22,822 nucleotides of DNA from Chloroflexota bacterium (lineage in GTDB: Bacteria > Chloroflexota > Dehalococcoidia > E44-bin15). Within the stretch, counting starts at the first letter, position 1; each line of letters opens with the position of its first letter. Shown piece by piece: positions 13,582 through 20,748 of the stretch. Both the position numbers and the translations under genes were made by a program. The stretch spans positions 1-22,822 of the forward strand of contig JADFVG010000134.1 in the NCBI GenBank assembly GCA_015222405.1, in the 5' to 3' direction. The notes under the pieces were generated by a model, which was not told where the DNA came from, did no database searches, and saw only the letters and a list, made by a program, of their open reading frames with translations.

Positions 13582-16025
13582 AGCAGGCTCACCGGGTCGA
13601 TGTCCACTATCCAGCCTTGAGGCATGGGCACCTGAGCCAGAAGGTGAACCGGATCGTCGCCTCGAACAACAATCTGCCAGCGAAACTTGCCCCTAATCCT
13701 GGGGGTAAAAGCCGGGGAGGGCCCAATCAGGGAGATATCCGCCATGCCCCAGGAGTCCCTTTCTTCTTCGAGGAGGTGGCGCATTCTTTGAGCTTCCCTC
13801 TGGCACTGGGCATTGCTGGGATGGGTGTAAAGGAGGCGCGCCAATCGGCTGAAAGGAGGGTTTGAATACTGGCGGCGGAGGGTGATTTCCTGGTGATAAA
13901 GGGAGCCATAGTCATGCTTGGCGGCGCAGGCGATGGCATAGTGCGCCGGGGTGTAGCTCTGGATAACGACGTGACCTGCCCGTGCTCCCCTCCCCGCCCT
14001 GCCTGCAACCTGGCTCAGGATTTGAAAGGTTCGCTCGCTGGCTCGGAAATCGGGGAGGTGAAGACTGATATCGGCATTGATCACCCCCACCAGGGTAACC
14101 AGGGGCAGGTCTAACCCCTTGGCGATCATCTGGGTGCCAATGAGGATATCTGCCTCATGGGCGACAAACTTATCTAGGATCTCCTCATGGGAGTGCTTGC
14201 CTCTGGTGGCATCGCGGTCCCAGCGCAGCAGAATTGCCTCGGCGAAGGCACGGGCAGTCTCCTCCTCTATCTTCTGGGTGCCGATGCCAAGAAACCTGAT
14301 CCGCTTGCTGCCACATTGACGGCAAACGTCAGGGACCGGGGCGCGATAATTGCACTGATGGCAAACCAGGTCCTCCCCTACTGAGTGGTAGGTCAGCGCA
14401 ACATCACATCTGCGACAGCGAAGCACATGACCACAATCGCGGCACTGAACAAAGGTGGAGGTGCCCCTGCGATTGAGGAAGAGGATAACCTGCTCTCCCG
14501 CGGCTAAGGCCTGCTCCATCCTCCTCGCCAGCGACCTGCTGAAGATGCTCCTGTTCCCCGCCTTTAGCTCCTCCCTGAGGTCAACAACTTCCACCTTGGG
14601 CAGCAGGTCCTCGTCCCTTCTCTCAGCCCTGGCGATCCGCCCCGGCAGCTCTAACAGACGATAGTCGCCAATTTGGCTCCGATAGTAGCTGACGATGTCA
14701 GGTGTAGCGCTGCCCAGGATCACCACCGAGCCACTGAGCTCAGCCAGCCTGATAGCTACATCGCGGGCATGATAGCGCGGCGACTGCTCCTGCTGCTTAT
14801 AGGTCCACTCATGCTCCTCGTCGATGACGATAAGCCCCAGGTCAGGCAGGGGGGCGAAGATCGCCCCTCTGGAGCCAATGACGACATCGAAGGCCCCCGC
14901 CTTAATCCGCCACCACTCATCAAACTGCTCCCCCATTGAAAGCTTGCTGTGAAACACGCCTACCTTCCCAGGAAAGCGCGAGGCGAAGCGATCGATGGTC
15001 TGTGGGGTGAGGGCAATCTCAGGGACGAGGACGATACCTCGCTTGCCCAGCGAGATTGCCTTCTCCAGAGCACGGTGGTAAATTTCTGTTTTGCCGCTTC
15101 CAGTGACGCCGTGGAGCAGGAAAATGGGCGCCTTTTGATGATCACCCTTTTCGCCCTCAAAGGCTGCTTTGATCTCCCTCCAAACCGCTTCTTGCGCTGT
15201 GGTAAGAGTGGGAGGGGGTAGAGGTGGAAAAGTGCGGTGAGCCAGGGGGTCGCGGTGCACCTGAACCTGCTCGATGCTGACGAGCCCCTTTTTTCTCAGC
15301 GCCTCCGCCACTGAACGGGGACAGCCGACATGCCCTTTCGCTTGGGAAAGGGGGATGGGGCCAGATTCTGCCAACAGAAGCTGCAGAAGCTCCGCTTGCT
15401 TGGGCGCTGCCCTCATCCTGGAGAGTTCCTGGCGTGCTCTCTCCACTCCGACGGCAAGGCGAAGATAGGGCACAGCCTTAGCCCTAACCTTAACCTTCTC
15501 CAGCTCCTGGCTTTTTGCCACCAGCTTTTTTCGGACCAGTTGAGCAATAACCGTCCTGGCCTTTTTCTTGCCCACGGCCTTTTCCACCTCTGCTATCTCC
15601 ACCTTGCCCTTCCGCTGCAGAAGATTGATAAGCCCCCTCTGGGAGGAGCTTAGCGAAGAGATGATAGTTTCCGAGGGACGAGCAACGAGGGAGACAAAGG
15701 TGAGCACCTTACGCTCAAATCCAGGGGGCAACATCAAGCCAGCGGCATCGAAAAGGGGACAAAGATAGCGCTCGCTGATCCAGCGCGCCAGCTCGACCTG
15801 CACCGGAGATAGAATCGGCTGGGGATCGATGATGCCGATGACATCCCTGGTCTCTTCTACCGCGGGATACGCCGTTAACTCAAAGACGATGCCCTGAACC
15901 ACCTTGGGGCCAAAGGGAACCCATACCGCATGACCTACCACCAGGGGCATATCAGGAGGCACAGCATAACTAAAGGTTTTCTGCTGCACTCCAGGAGAAT
16001 TGACCGCAACCTCAGCATAGCTCAT
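13578..16025 (-). CDS. priA: Primosomal replication-restart helicase PriA
   Basis: 815 residues. An N-terminal DNA-binding part (about 1-105) starts MSYAEVAVNSPGVQQKTFSYAVP. A winged-helix-like stretch follows. The helicase core has Walker A GVTGSGKT at 306-313 and DEEH at 402-405, with the aromatic-rich loop EWTYKQQEQSPRYHARD after it. Eight cysteines (C528, C531, C537, C540, C555, C558, C568, C571) form the two-zinc module. The C-terminal domain ends VDIDPVSLL. PriA recognises stalled forks and D-loops and reloads the replicative helicase, which ties it to recombination. GGGGAG stands 5 bases before the ATG. A hairpin terminator separates it from rplS. def follows with its own promoter. Confidence 0.97.
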   Translation of the reverse strand: MSYAEVAVNSPGVQQKTFSYAVPPDMPLVVGHAVWVPFGPKVVQGIVFELTAYPAVEETRDVIGIIDPQPILSPVQVELARWISERYLCPLFDAAGLMLPPGFERKVLTFVSLVARPSETIISSLSSSQRGLINLLQRKGKVEIAEVEKAVGKKKARTVIAQLVRKKLVAKSQELEKVKVRAKAVPYLRLAVGVERARQELSRMRAAPKQAELLQLLLAESGPIPLSQAKGHVGCPRSVAEALRKKGLVSIEQVQVHRDPLAHRTFPPLPPPTLTTAQEAVWREIKAAFEGEKGDHQKAPIFLLHGVTGSGKTEIYHRALEKAISLGKRGIVLVPEIALTPQTIDRFASRFPGKVGVFHSKLSMGEQFDEWWRIKAGAFDVVIGSRGAIFAPLPDLGLIVIDEEHEWTYKQQEQSPRYHARDVAIRLAELSGSVVILGSATPDIVSYYRSQIGDYRLLELPGRIARAERRDEDLLPKVEVVDLREELKAGNRSIFSRSLARRMEQALAAGEQVILFLNRRGTSTFVQCRDCGHVLRCRRCDVALTYHSVGEDLVCHQCNYRAPVPDVCRQCGSKRIRFLGIGTQKIEEETARAFAEAILLRWDRDATRGKHSHEEILDKFVAHEADILIGTQMIAKGLDLPLVTLVGVINADISLHLPDFRASERTFQILSQVAGRAGRGARAGHVVIQSYTPAHYAIACAAKHDYGSLYHQEITLRRQYSNPPFSRLARLLYTHPSNAQCQREAQRMRHLLEEERDSWGMADISLIGPSPAFTPRIRGKFRWQIVVRGDDPVHLLAQVPMPQGWIVDIDPVSLL

Positions 16026-16038
16026 CCCTTCTCCCCAG

Positions 16039-16068
16039 AAAAAGGCGATAGGGATAGCTCGCCTTTTT
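16039..16068 (-). terminator. Bidirectional hairpin terminator after rplS
   Basis: A perfect 10-bp inverted repeat, AAAAAGGCGA (16039-16048), 10-base loop, TCGCCTTTTT (16059-16068). On the minus strand it lies right after the rplS stop and ends in a T-run; the A-run on the other arm makes it symmetric. Confidence 0.85.
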
Positions 16069-16069
16069 C

Positions 16070-16432
16070 CTAATCTTGCTTGCGCTCCTCTTTGGGCCTT
16101 CTCTCTTTGAGTCGCGCCGCTTTGGCGGTGAGCCCCCGCATGTAGTAGAGCTTAGCTCGACGCACCTTGCCATGCCGCAGTACTTCCACCTTCTCTAACG
16201 AAGGAGAATGAGGGAAAAAGGTGCGTTCCACCCCAACCCCATAGGCAACACGCCTCACTGTGAAGTTGGCGTTGACACCGCCCTTTCTCACCCTGATCAC
16301 CACCCCCTGGAAAACCTGAGACCGCTCCCGCTGCCCTTCTTTCGCCCTGATGCTCACCTTAACCGTATCGCCGGGGCTGATGACTGGGATATTGGGATTT
16401 GGCTCCGGTCTGACTAATGTAGAAATGTCCAT
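16070..16432 (-). CDS. rplS: 50S ribosomal protein L19
   Basis: 120 residues, normal length for L19. Family features are IPVISPGDTVKVSIRAKEG near the start, VFQGVVIRVRKGG, FTVRRVAYGVGVERTFFPHS, and KVRRAKLYYMRGLTAKAARL, followed by a lysine- and arginine-rich tail. L19 sits at the interface of the two ribosomal subunits. AAAGG lies about 10 bases before the ATG. It follows trmD as in many bacteria (trmD-rplS), but rpsP and rimM are replaced upstream by a mogA/moaB-type gene. It is the last gene before the terminator. Confidence 0.97.
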   Translation of the reverse strand: MDISTLVRPEPNPNIPVISPGDTVKVSIRAKEGQRERSQVFQGVVIRVRKGGVNANFTVRRVAYGVGVERTFFPHSPSLEKVEVLRHGKVRRAKLYYMRGLTAKAARLKERRPKEERKQD

Positions 16433-16474
16433 CTCTATGCAACCTTTTCTATAATAAACAATTTCTTTTGCCGT

Positions 16475-17206
16475 TTATCTTAGCTTTACTGGCTGTTCTC
16501 TTATCCTTCGTTTCTCTTCCGGGGTAAGTTCTGCCTTCTCTAGCAGATCCGGGCGCTGCCTCAGTGTGCGCATGATGGATCGCTCCCGCCGCCATTTGGC
16601 GATCTGGGCATGATTCCCGGAGAGCAGCACTATCGGCACTTCCCATCCCCGATACACCTGAGGATGGGTGTATTGCGGATGCTGCAAAAGTCCGGTGACA
16701 TGAGAGCCCCCACTTGCTGAGGCCTCTGAGCCGAGAGCGCCAGGAAGCTGCCTTACCACGGCATCGACCAGCACAATGGCGGCAGGCTCCCCTCCACTGA
16801 GCACATAATCACCAATGCTGATCTCATCGCTGACCAAGTGCTCCCGCACTCTCTCATCCACCCCTTCGTAGTGGCCACAGATGAGGACCATCCGTTCGTA
16901 ACTTGCGAGCTCATCAACTACCTCCTGGCGAAGCAATCGACCTTGAGGCGTGAGCAGGATAACAGGCACCTCCTCTTCCCCCTTTATCGCCTCTACTGCG
17001 GCAAAGAGCGGCTCCGGCTTGAGCACCATCCCCGGACCACCCCCGTAGGGATAGTCATCGACGACGTGATGCTTATCCGCAGTATAGTCCCGCAGGTTAT
17101 GGATGGCAATATTCACCAGTTGCCGGTCAATGGCCCTTTTGATGATGCTTTCAGCAAACGGTCCGCTGAACATATCGGGGAAAAGGGTCACAATATCGAT
17201 GCGCAT
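16475..17206 (-). CDS. trmD: tRNA (guanine-N1)-methyltransferase TrmD
   Basis: 243 residues. It has the start MRIDIVTLFPDMF, then YGGGPGMVLKPEP, LLTPQGRLL, ICGHYEGVDERV and the knot motif SIGDYVLSGGEPAA, with the conserved HPQYTHPQVYRGWEVP in the C-terminal part. It methylates G37 next to the anticodon using S-adenosylmethionine, which prevents +1 frameshifts. The ATG follows the TGA of the upstream molybdopterin-family gene with no gap (TGAATG), indicating translational coupling. rplS follows after 42 bases. Confidence 0.97.
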   Translation of the reverse strand: MRIDIVTLFPDMFSGPFAESIIKRAIDRQLVNIAIHNLRDYTADKHHVVDDYPYGGGPGMVLKPEPLFAAVEAIKGEEEVPVILLTPQGRLLRQEVVDELASYERMVLICGHYEGVDERVREHLVSDEISIGDYVLSGGEPAAIVLVDAVVRQLPGALGSEASASGGSHVTGLLQHPQYTHPQVYRGWEVPIVLLSGNHAQIAKWRRERSIMRTLRQRPDLLEKAELTPEEKRRIREQPVKLR

Positions 17207-17710
17207 TCAGCCCTCCTCCAGCTCTCTCCCGCACTCAACTGCTTCGCCCTTGAGAACCTCCATGGCATGGGGCAAAGCGGGAAGGACCACCTCCAGACAT
17301 TCCTGCACCGCCTTGGGACTGCCGGGGAGATTGATAATCAAGCTCCCCCGGCGAATACCAGCCACCCCCCGGCTCAGCATCGCCATGGGCGTCTTTTTCA
17401 GGCTCTCGGCTCTCATCGTCTCAGCCAACCCAGGCACTATCCTTTCCACCACCGCCAATGTAGCCTCAGGGGTAACATCACGGGGGCTCAATCCCGTACC
17501 CCCGGTAGTGATAATGAGATCGATGTCCTCCTCATCCGCCCACTGGATGAGCTTTTGCGAGATGATTTCCCTCTCATCAGGCACGATGTCATATTTTACT
17601 AGGCGGGCACCGAGAAGGGCAAGGAGCTTCTTGATTGCCTTGCCGCTCTCGTCCTCCCGCTCGCCTCGCGAACCCTTATCACTGATGGTGAGTATCCCTG
17701 CGGTAAGCAT
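17207..17710 (-). CDS. MogA/MoaB-family molybdopterin protein
   Basis: 167 residues. Motifs are AGILTISDKGSRGEREDESG at the start, DLIITTGGTGLSPRDVTPEA in the middle and GSLIINLPGSPKAVQECL towards the end, all typical of the MogA/MoaB fold that binds molybdopterin. MogA adenylates molybdopterin before metal insertion; MoaB-type proteins are close relatives, and I cannot tell which this is. The ATG at 17710 has a weak GGAA ribosome site. It is first in the mogA-trmD-rplS group and has a good promoter; it diverges from mraZ. Its place in front of a ribosomal gene set is unusual and suggests use of molybdoenzymes in this organism. Confidence 0.92.
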   Translation of the reverse strand: MLTAGILTISDKGSRGEREDESGKAIKKLLALLGARLVKYDIVPDEREIISQKLIQWADEEDIDLIITTGGTGLSPRDVTPEATLAVVERIVPGLAETMRAESLKKTPMAMLSRGVAGIRRGSLIINLPGSPKAVQECLEVVLPALPHAMEVLKGEAVECGRELEEG

Positions 17711-17745
17711 CGCAATTCCAAAGCACTTGGACTAAAGCTTCTGCG

Positions 17746-17774
17746 ATTATAGCATGAAGTGGCGCTATTGCAAA
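17746..17774 (-). promoter_or_regulatory. Promoter of mogA-trmD-rplS
   Basis: On the minus strand TTTGCA (17774-17769), 17 bases, TATAAT (17751-17746). The -10 is perfect and the -35 matches 4 of 6. Transcription would start near 17739, about 30 bases before the start codon. Confidence 0.7.
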
Positions 17775-17808
17775 GAGCAGCGAATTTGAAAAATTGGTGG
17801 GAAAGGTA

Positions 17809-17838
17809 TTGACAAAATGTGGAGAATTGTGGTAAGAT
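17809..17838 (+). promoter_or_regulatory. Promoter of mraZ-rsmH
   Basis: TTGACA at 17809-17814, 18 bases, TAAGAT at 17833-17838. The -35 is perfect and the -10 is fair. The -10 and the start region are covered by the TGG-box array, as expected for an autorepressed mraZ promoter. Confidence 0.7.
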
Positions 17839-17874
17839 GTGGATCAATATGGATTAACAGGGTGTATTTTGGGG
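17820..17874 (+). promoter_or_regulatory. MraZ operator: six in-phase TGG/GGG boxes at 10-bp period
   Basis: TGG occurs at 17820, 17830, 17840 and 17850, GGG at 17860, and TGGGG at 17870, each exactly 10 bases apart. MraZ of E. coli binds short TGGG direct repeats with 5-base spacers (10-bp period) upstream of its own gene. The array here covers the -10 box and the leader up to the ribosome site, so a bound MraZ ring would block transcription. Two or three repeats are usual in what I know; six is long. Confidence 0.75.
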
Positions 17875-17885
17875 ATTAAGAAAGC

Positions 17886-18314
17886 ATGTTTTTAGGAACT
17901 TACGAGCACAGAATCGACGACCGGGGCAGAATAGCCATCCCAGCAAAGTTCAGGGAGGAACTCAAGGCTGGGTTGGTGCTTGCCCAGGGTTTTGATCGCT
18001 GCATCAATGTTTATCCCCTAAAGATGTGGCAGGAGATAGCCGAGAAGCATACCACCCCGCTGATCGCTAAAGAGAAACTGCGGCGGATAAGCAGGTTCAT
18101 CTATTCCCCTGCCTTCACCGAGGAGCTCGACCGGCTGGGGAGGGTTCTCCTCCCCACCCCGCTGCGCCATTATGCTGACATCAAAGATGTGGTAGTCATC
18201 GCCGGTGTCAATACCTCCGTAGAGATCTGGAGCAAAGAGCAATGGGACGCTGAGAAGGCTTTGATGGATGAGCAAGGATGGCAGCTTGCAGAGGGGATGG
18301 AGCTGCGAGAATGA
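17886..18314 (+). CDS. mraZ: Transcriptional regulator MraZ
   Basis: 142 residues, standard size. Two SpoVT/AbrB-type halves each carry the family signature DxxGR: DDRGRIAIPAKFR near residue 12 and DRLGRVLLPTPLR near residue 81. MraZ assembles into a ring and binds repeated TGGG boxes before its own gene to control the division cluster. Here a six-box array stands directly upstream (17820-17874). The start FLGTYEHRIDD is canonical; GGGGAT lies about 10 bases before the ATG. It overlaps rsmH by 4 bases (ATGA). It may also regulate ftsAZ, but a terminator follows rsmH. Confidence 0.97.
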   Translation: MFLGTYEHRIDDRGRIAIPAKFREELKAGLVLAQGFDRCINVYPLKMWQEIAEKHTTPLIAKEKLRRISRFIYSPAFTEELDRLGRVLLPTPLRHYADIKDVVVIAGVNTSVEIWSKEQWDAEKALMDEQGWQLAEGMELRE

Positions 18315-19243
18315 GGCTACAATTGGAAGAGTTCATCCATATCCCTGTCCTCCGCGATGAGGTTATCGATGCCCTTCTAGTTCAGCCAGGAGGGCGCTAT
18401 ATCGATTGCACCGTAGGCCAGGGAGGACATGCTTCTGCCATACTGGAGCATAGCTCGCCAGGAGGGCAGCTTCTTGGCATCGATCTCGATCCCCAAGCCA
18501 TTGCTCAGGCTAAAGAAAGGCTTCTCCCTTATGGCAAGGCAGCTTTCTTAATCAACAATGATTACAAAAATCTGGAAGATATCTGCTCCACACTGGACTT
18601 CCAACCCGTCCACGGCATCCTTTTTGATCTTGGCCTCTCCTCCTTTCAGCTCGCCAATACCAGCCGTGGCTTCAGCTTTCGCTTTGATGCCCCTCTTGAC
18701 ATGCGCTTTAACCCCGCTCAAGAACTTACCGCAGCCACCATCGTCAACACTTTCTCCGAGCAGGAGCTGGTTGCAATCATCGCTAACTATGGTGAGGAAC
18801 GCAGAAGCAGGCGCATAGCAAGGTCTATCGTGGCCAGTCGCCCCATAAATACCACCCTTGAGCTTGCTGCCGTGGTGCAGAGGGCCGTTGGTATTAGGGG
18901 CAGGATTCATCCCGCCACCAAGACCTTTCAGGCACTGCGTATCGCTGTGAACCAAGAACTTGAGCACCTTAAGGTGGCGCTTGAACAGACAGTCCACCTC
19001 CTCGGCTTCGGCGGCAGACTAGTAGCCATTAGCTACCACTCTCTGGAAGACCGCCTGGTCAAGGAGTACTTGAATCGAGAATCGCGAGATTGCATCTGTC
19101 CTCCGCGGACACCGGTTTGTGTCTGCGGTCACAAGGCTACCCTCAGGCTGATTGACAAGAAGCCGATTGTCCCTTCGCCTGCTGAGATTGAGGCCAATCC
19201 GCGCAGTCGGAGTGCCAAAATGAGGGTGGCCGAGCGCATCTAG
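18311..19243 (+). CDS. rsmH: 16S rRNA (cytosine-N4)-methyltransferase RsmH (MraW)
   Basis: 310 residues from the ATG at 18311, which overlaps the mraZ stop; an in-frame start at 18278 would run through mraZ without need. Motifs are HIPVLRDEVIDALL, YIDCTVGQGGHASAIL and GIDLDPQAI for S-adenosylmethionine, then GILFDLGLSSFQL, RGFSFRFDAPLDMRF, TFQALRIAVNQEL and AISYHSLEDRLVK. It methylates C1402 of 16S rRNA in the decoding centre. Pairing with mraZ is near universal. In most bacteria ftsL and ftsI follow; here a terminator and a gap come instead. Confidence 0.97.
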   Translation: MRLQLEEFIHIPVLRDEVIDALLVQPGGRYIDCTVGQGGHASAILEHSSPGGQLLGIDLDPQAIAQAKERLLPYGKAAFLINNDYKNLEDICSTLDFQPVHGILFDLGLSSFQLANTSRGFSFRFDAPLDMRFNPAQELTAATIVNTFSEQELVAIIANYGEERRSRRIARSIVASRPINTTLELAAVVQRAVGIRGRIHPATKTFQALRIAVNQELEHLKVALEQTVHLLGFGGRLVAISYHSLEDRLVKEYLNRESRDCICPPRTPVCVCGHKATLRLIDKKPIVPSPAEIEANPRSRSAKMRVAERI

Positions 19244-19255
19244 CAGCGAAAGGTC

Positions 19256-19281
19256 AGCGCTTCTGAGAAGCGCTCGTTTTT
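19256..19281 (+). terminator. Rho-independent terminator after rsmH
   Basis: Perfect 8-bp stem AGCGCTTC (19256-19263), loop TGA, GAAGCGCT (19267-19274), then CGTTTTT. It lies 13 bases after the rsmH stop, so mraZ-rsmH form their own transcript and ftsA needs another promoter. Confidence 0.88.
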
Positions 19282-19292
19282 GAGGGAGCATA

Positions 19293-19379
19293 GGGCGGTG
19301 TCCTGCCTGACAGCAGGACCATAGCCTAGAGGCGAAAGTGTCCTTGCCAGAAGCTGTAAGCAGTGACACAGCCCCGCCC
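19293..19379 (+). ncRNA. Candidate structured RNA (cloverleaf-like) upstream of ftsA
   Basis: Nested inverted repeats in an 87-base non-coding stretch. A closing stem pairs GGGCGG (19293-19298) with CCGCCC (19374-19379). An inner hairpin pairs GTCCTGC (19300-19306) with GCAGGAC (19313-19319). A third pairs GTGTC-C-TTGC (19338-19347) with GCAG-T-GACAC (19360-19369), one mismatch and one G-U pair; a possible 3-bp stem lies between them at 19324-19333. It is not a tRNA (no proper anticodon or T arm), and I do not recognise a known family. It sits between the rsmH terminator and ftsA with no clear promoter, so it could be an ftsA leader element, a small RNA or a repeat scrap. The same pairing exists on the other strand. 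Confidence 0.35.
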
Positions 19380-19482
19380 CTTCGCAATCGTTAACAATTA
19401 ATACTGGAACCAAAGGGGGTGCTTAACATGTAGTGATCCCTAGACAAAAGGTCGCCAAAGATTACTCGAAAGGAGGAAGTAA

Positions 19483-20709
19483 ATGGCGAAAAACGAAGTC
19501 GTTGCTGCTATCGATGTTGGCACAACCAAGGTCTGCAGCATTATTGCCAACATAGGCCAGGGAAATGGGCTTCAGGTTCTGGGGGTTGGCGTTACCCCTT
19601 CCCGGGGGTTACACAAGGGCCTGGTAGTCAATATCACCGAGGCTAAACAGTCCATCAGGCAATCGGTGAGGAAGGCGGAGCAAGCCAGCGGGCTCAAGAT
19701 GGACGCCGCCTACGTCGGGGTCACGGGAAGGCATATCACCTCGCTAAACAATCGAGGGGTGGTTGCAATCTCACGCGGTGACCGGCTGGTTCGCCCCGAC
19801 GACCTGAGGCGAGTGCTTCAGACCGCCCGCACTGTTGCTGTCCCCAGCGACAGGAAATTGCTCCACGTTATCCCCAGAGGCTATGCCCTGGATGGTCAGG
19901 TGGGAGTGAAAAACCCGGTTGGCATGCATGGTTTCAGGCTGGATGTGGAAACCCATGTTATAACTGCCGCAGTAGCCTCAGTCCAGAACCTGGTTAAGTG
20001 CATCCGGGGTGTTGGTGTCGATATTGAAGACCTGATTCTCGAACCTCTTGCCAGCGGCGAGGCGGTGTTGCGGCCGGATGAAAAGGAGGCAGGCGTTATC
20101 CTGGCCGATGTCGGCGGTGGCACCACCGACGTAGCTATCTTCAGGGGCGGCAGCATCTGGCATACCTCTATTCTCCCTGTAGCTGGCTATCAGATGACCA
20201 GAGACATCGCCATCGGCCTCGGACTGCCCTTTGAGGTGGCGGAGGAGATGAAGAAGAGGCATGGCAGCATAATGCCCGTCTACAACGGCAAGGAGGAGGA
20301 ACCCAACACTCTGAGGATGGAGAACGGTTACAGTGTCTCCTATCAAGATCTCTGCGAGGTTATCAGGGCACGGGTGGAGGAGATTATGAAGCTGATCGCT
20401 CTGGAGATACCTGGTAACGATTATCTCAAAGAGGTTCCCTGCGGCTTGGTGCTCACCGGTGGTAGCTCCAACCTTCTGGGGATAGAAACTTTAGGGCAAG
20501 AGGTGCTGGGGATACCGGTAAGGGTGGGGGTGCCGACGGGGGTTTATGGCATCGCCGATATTCTCCCCGATCCCGCCTATGCCACCAGTGTCGGTCTCTT
20601 GCTCTGGGGGACAAGTAAGCACGAAGGTGAGCAAGGCTGGCAAACCAAAAGCATGGGCCAAGCTTTCAGGCGCGTCTTTTTCCGCATGAGGAGGGCGCTT
20701 TTCGGTTAA
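19483..20709 (+). CDS. ftsA: Cell division protein FtsA
   Basis: 408 residues. The actin-fold phosphate motifs are AAIDVGTTKVCSIIA near the start, ADVGGGTTDVAIF near residue 210 and LVLTGGSSNLLG near residue 325. The inserted SHS2/1C region lies between the first two, and the C-terminal basic amphipathic helix (QAFRRVFFRMRRALFG) tethers the protein to the membrane. FtsA polymerises on the membrane and holds FtsZ. AAAGGAGG stands 7 bases before the ATG, one of the strongest ribosome sites in the window. It is followed 39 bases later by ftsZ. I see no convincing promoter in the 200 bases upstream. Confidence 0.97.
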   Translation: MAKNEVVAAIDVGTTKVCSIIANIGQGNGLQVLGVGVTPSRGLHKGLVVNITEAKQSIRQSVRKAEQASGLKMDAAYVGVTGRHITSLNNRGVVAISRGDRLVRPDDLRRVLQTARTVAVPSDRKLLHVIPRGYALDGQVGVKNPVGMHGFRLDVETHVITAAVASVQNLVKCIRGVGVDIEDLILEPLASGEAVLRPDEKEAGVILADVGGGTTDVAIFRGGSIWHTSILPVAGYQMTRDIAIGLGLPFEVAEEMKKRHGSIMPVYNGKEEEPNTLRMENGYSVSYQDLCEVIRARVEEIMKLIALEIPGNDYLKEVPCGLVLTGGSSNLLGIETLGQEVLGIPVRVGVPTGVYGIADILPDPAYATSVGLLLWGTSKHEGEQGWQTKSMGQAFRRVFFRMRRALFG

Positions 20710-20748
20710 TGCCAGAGATGAAGAAGCCGACAAAGAAAGGAGGAAGAA

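Noticed and set aside
16838..17602. 254-codon plus-strand frame opposite trmD and the mogA-type gene
   Set aside because: It spans two well-identified minus-strand genes and has His/Pro-rich antisense composition.
19293..19379. tRNA gene
   Set aside because: The cloverleaf-like stems lack a 7-bp acceptor with proper spacing, a TTCGANTC T-loop and an anticodon arm.
19391..19451. ftsA promoter built on TTAACA (19391 or 19423)
   Set aside because: Neither has a -10-like hexamer at 16-18 bases.
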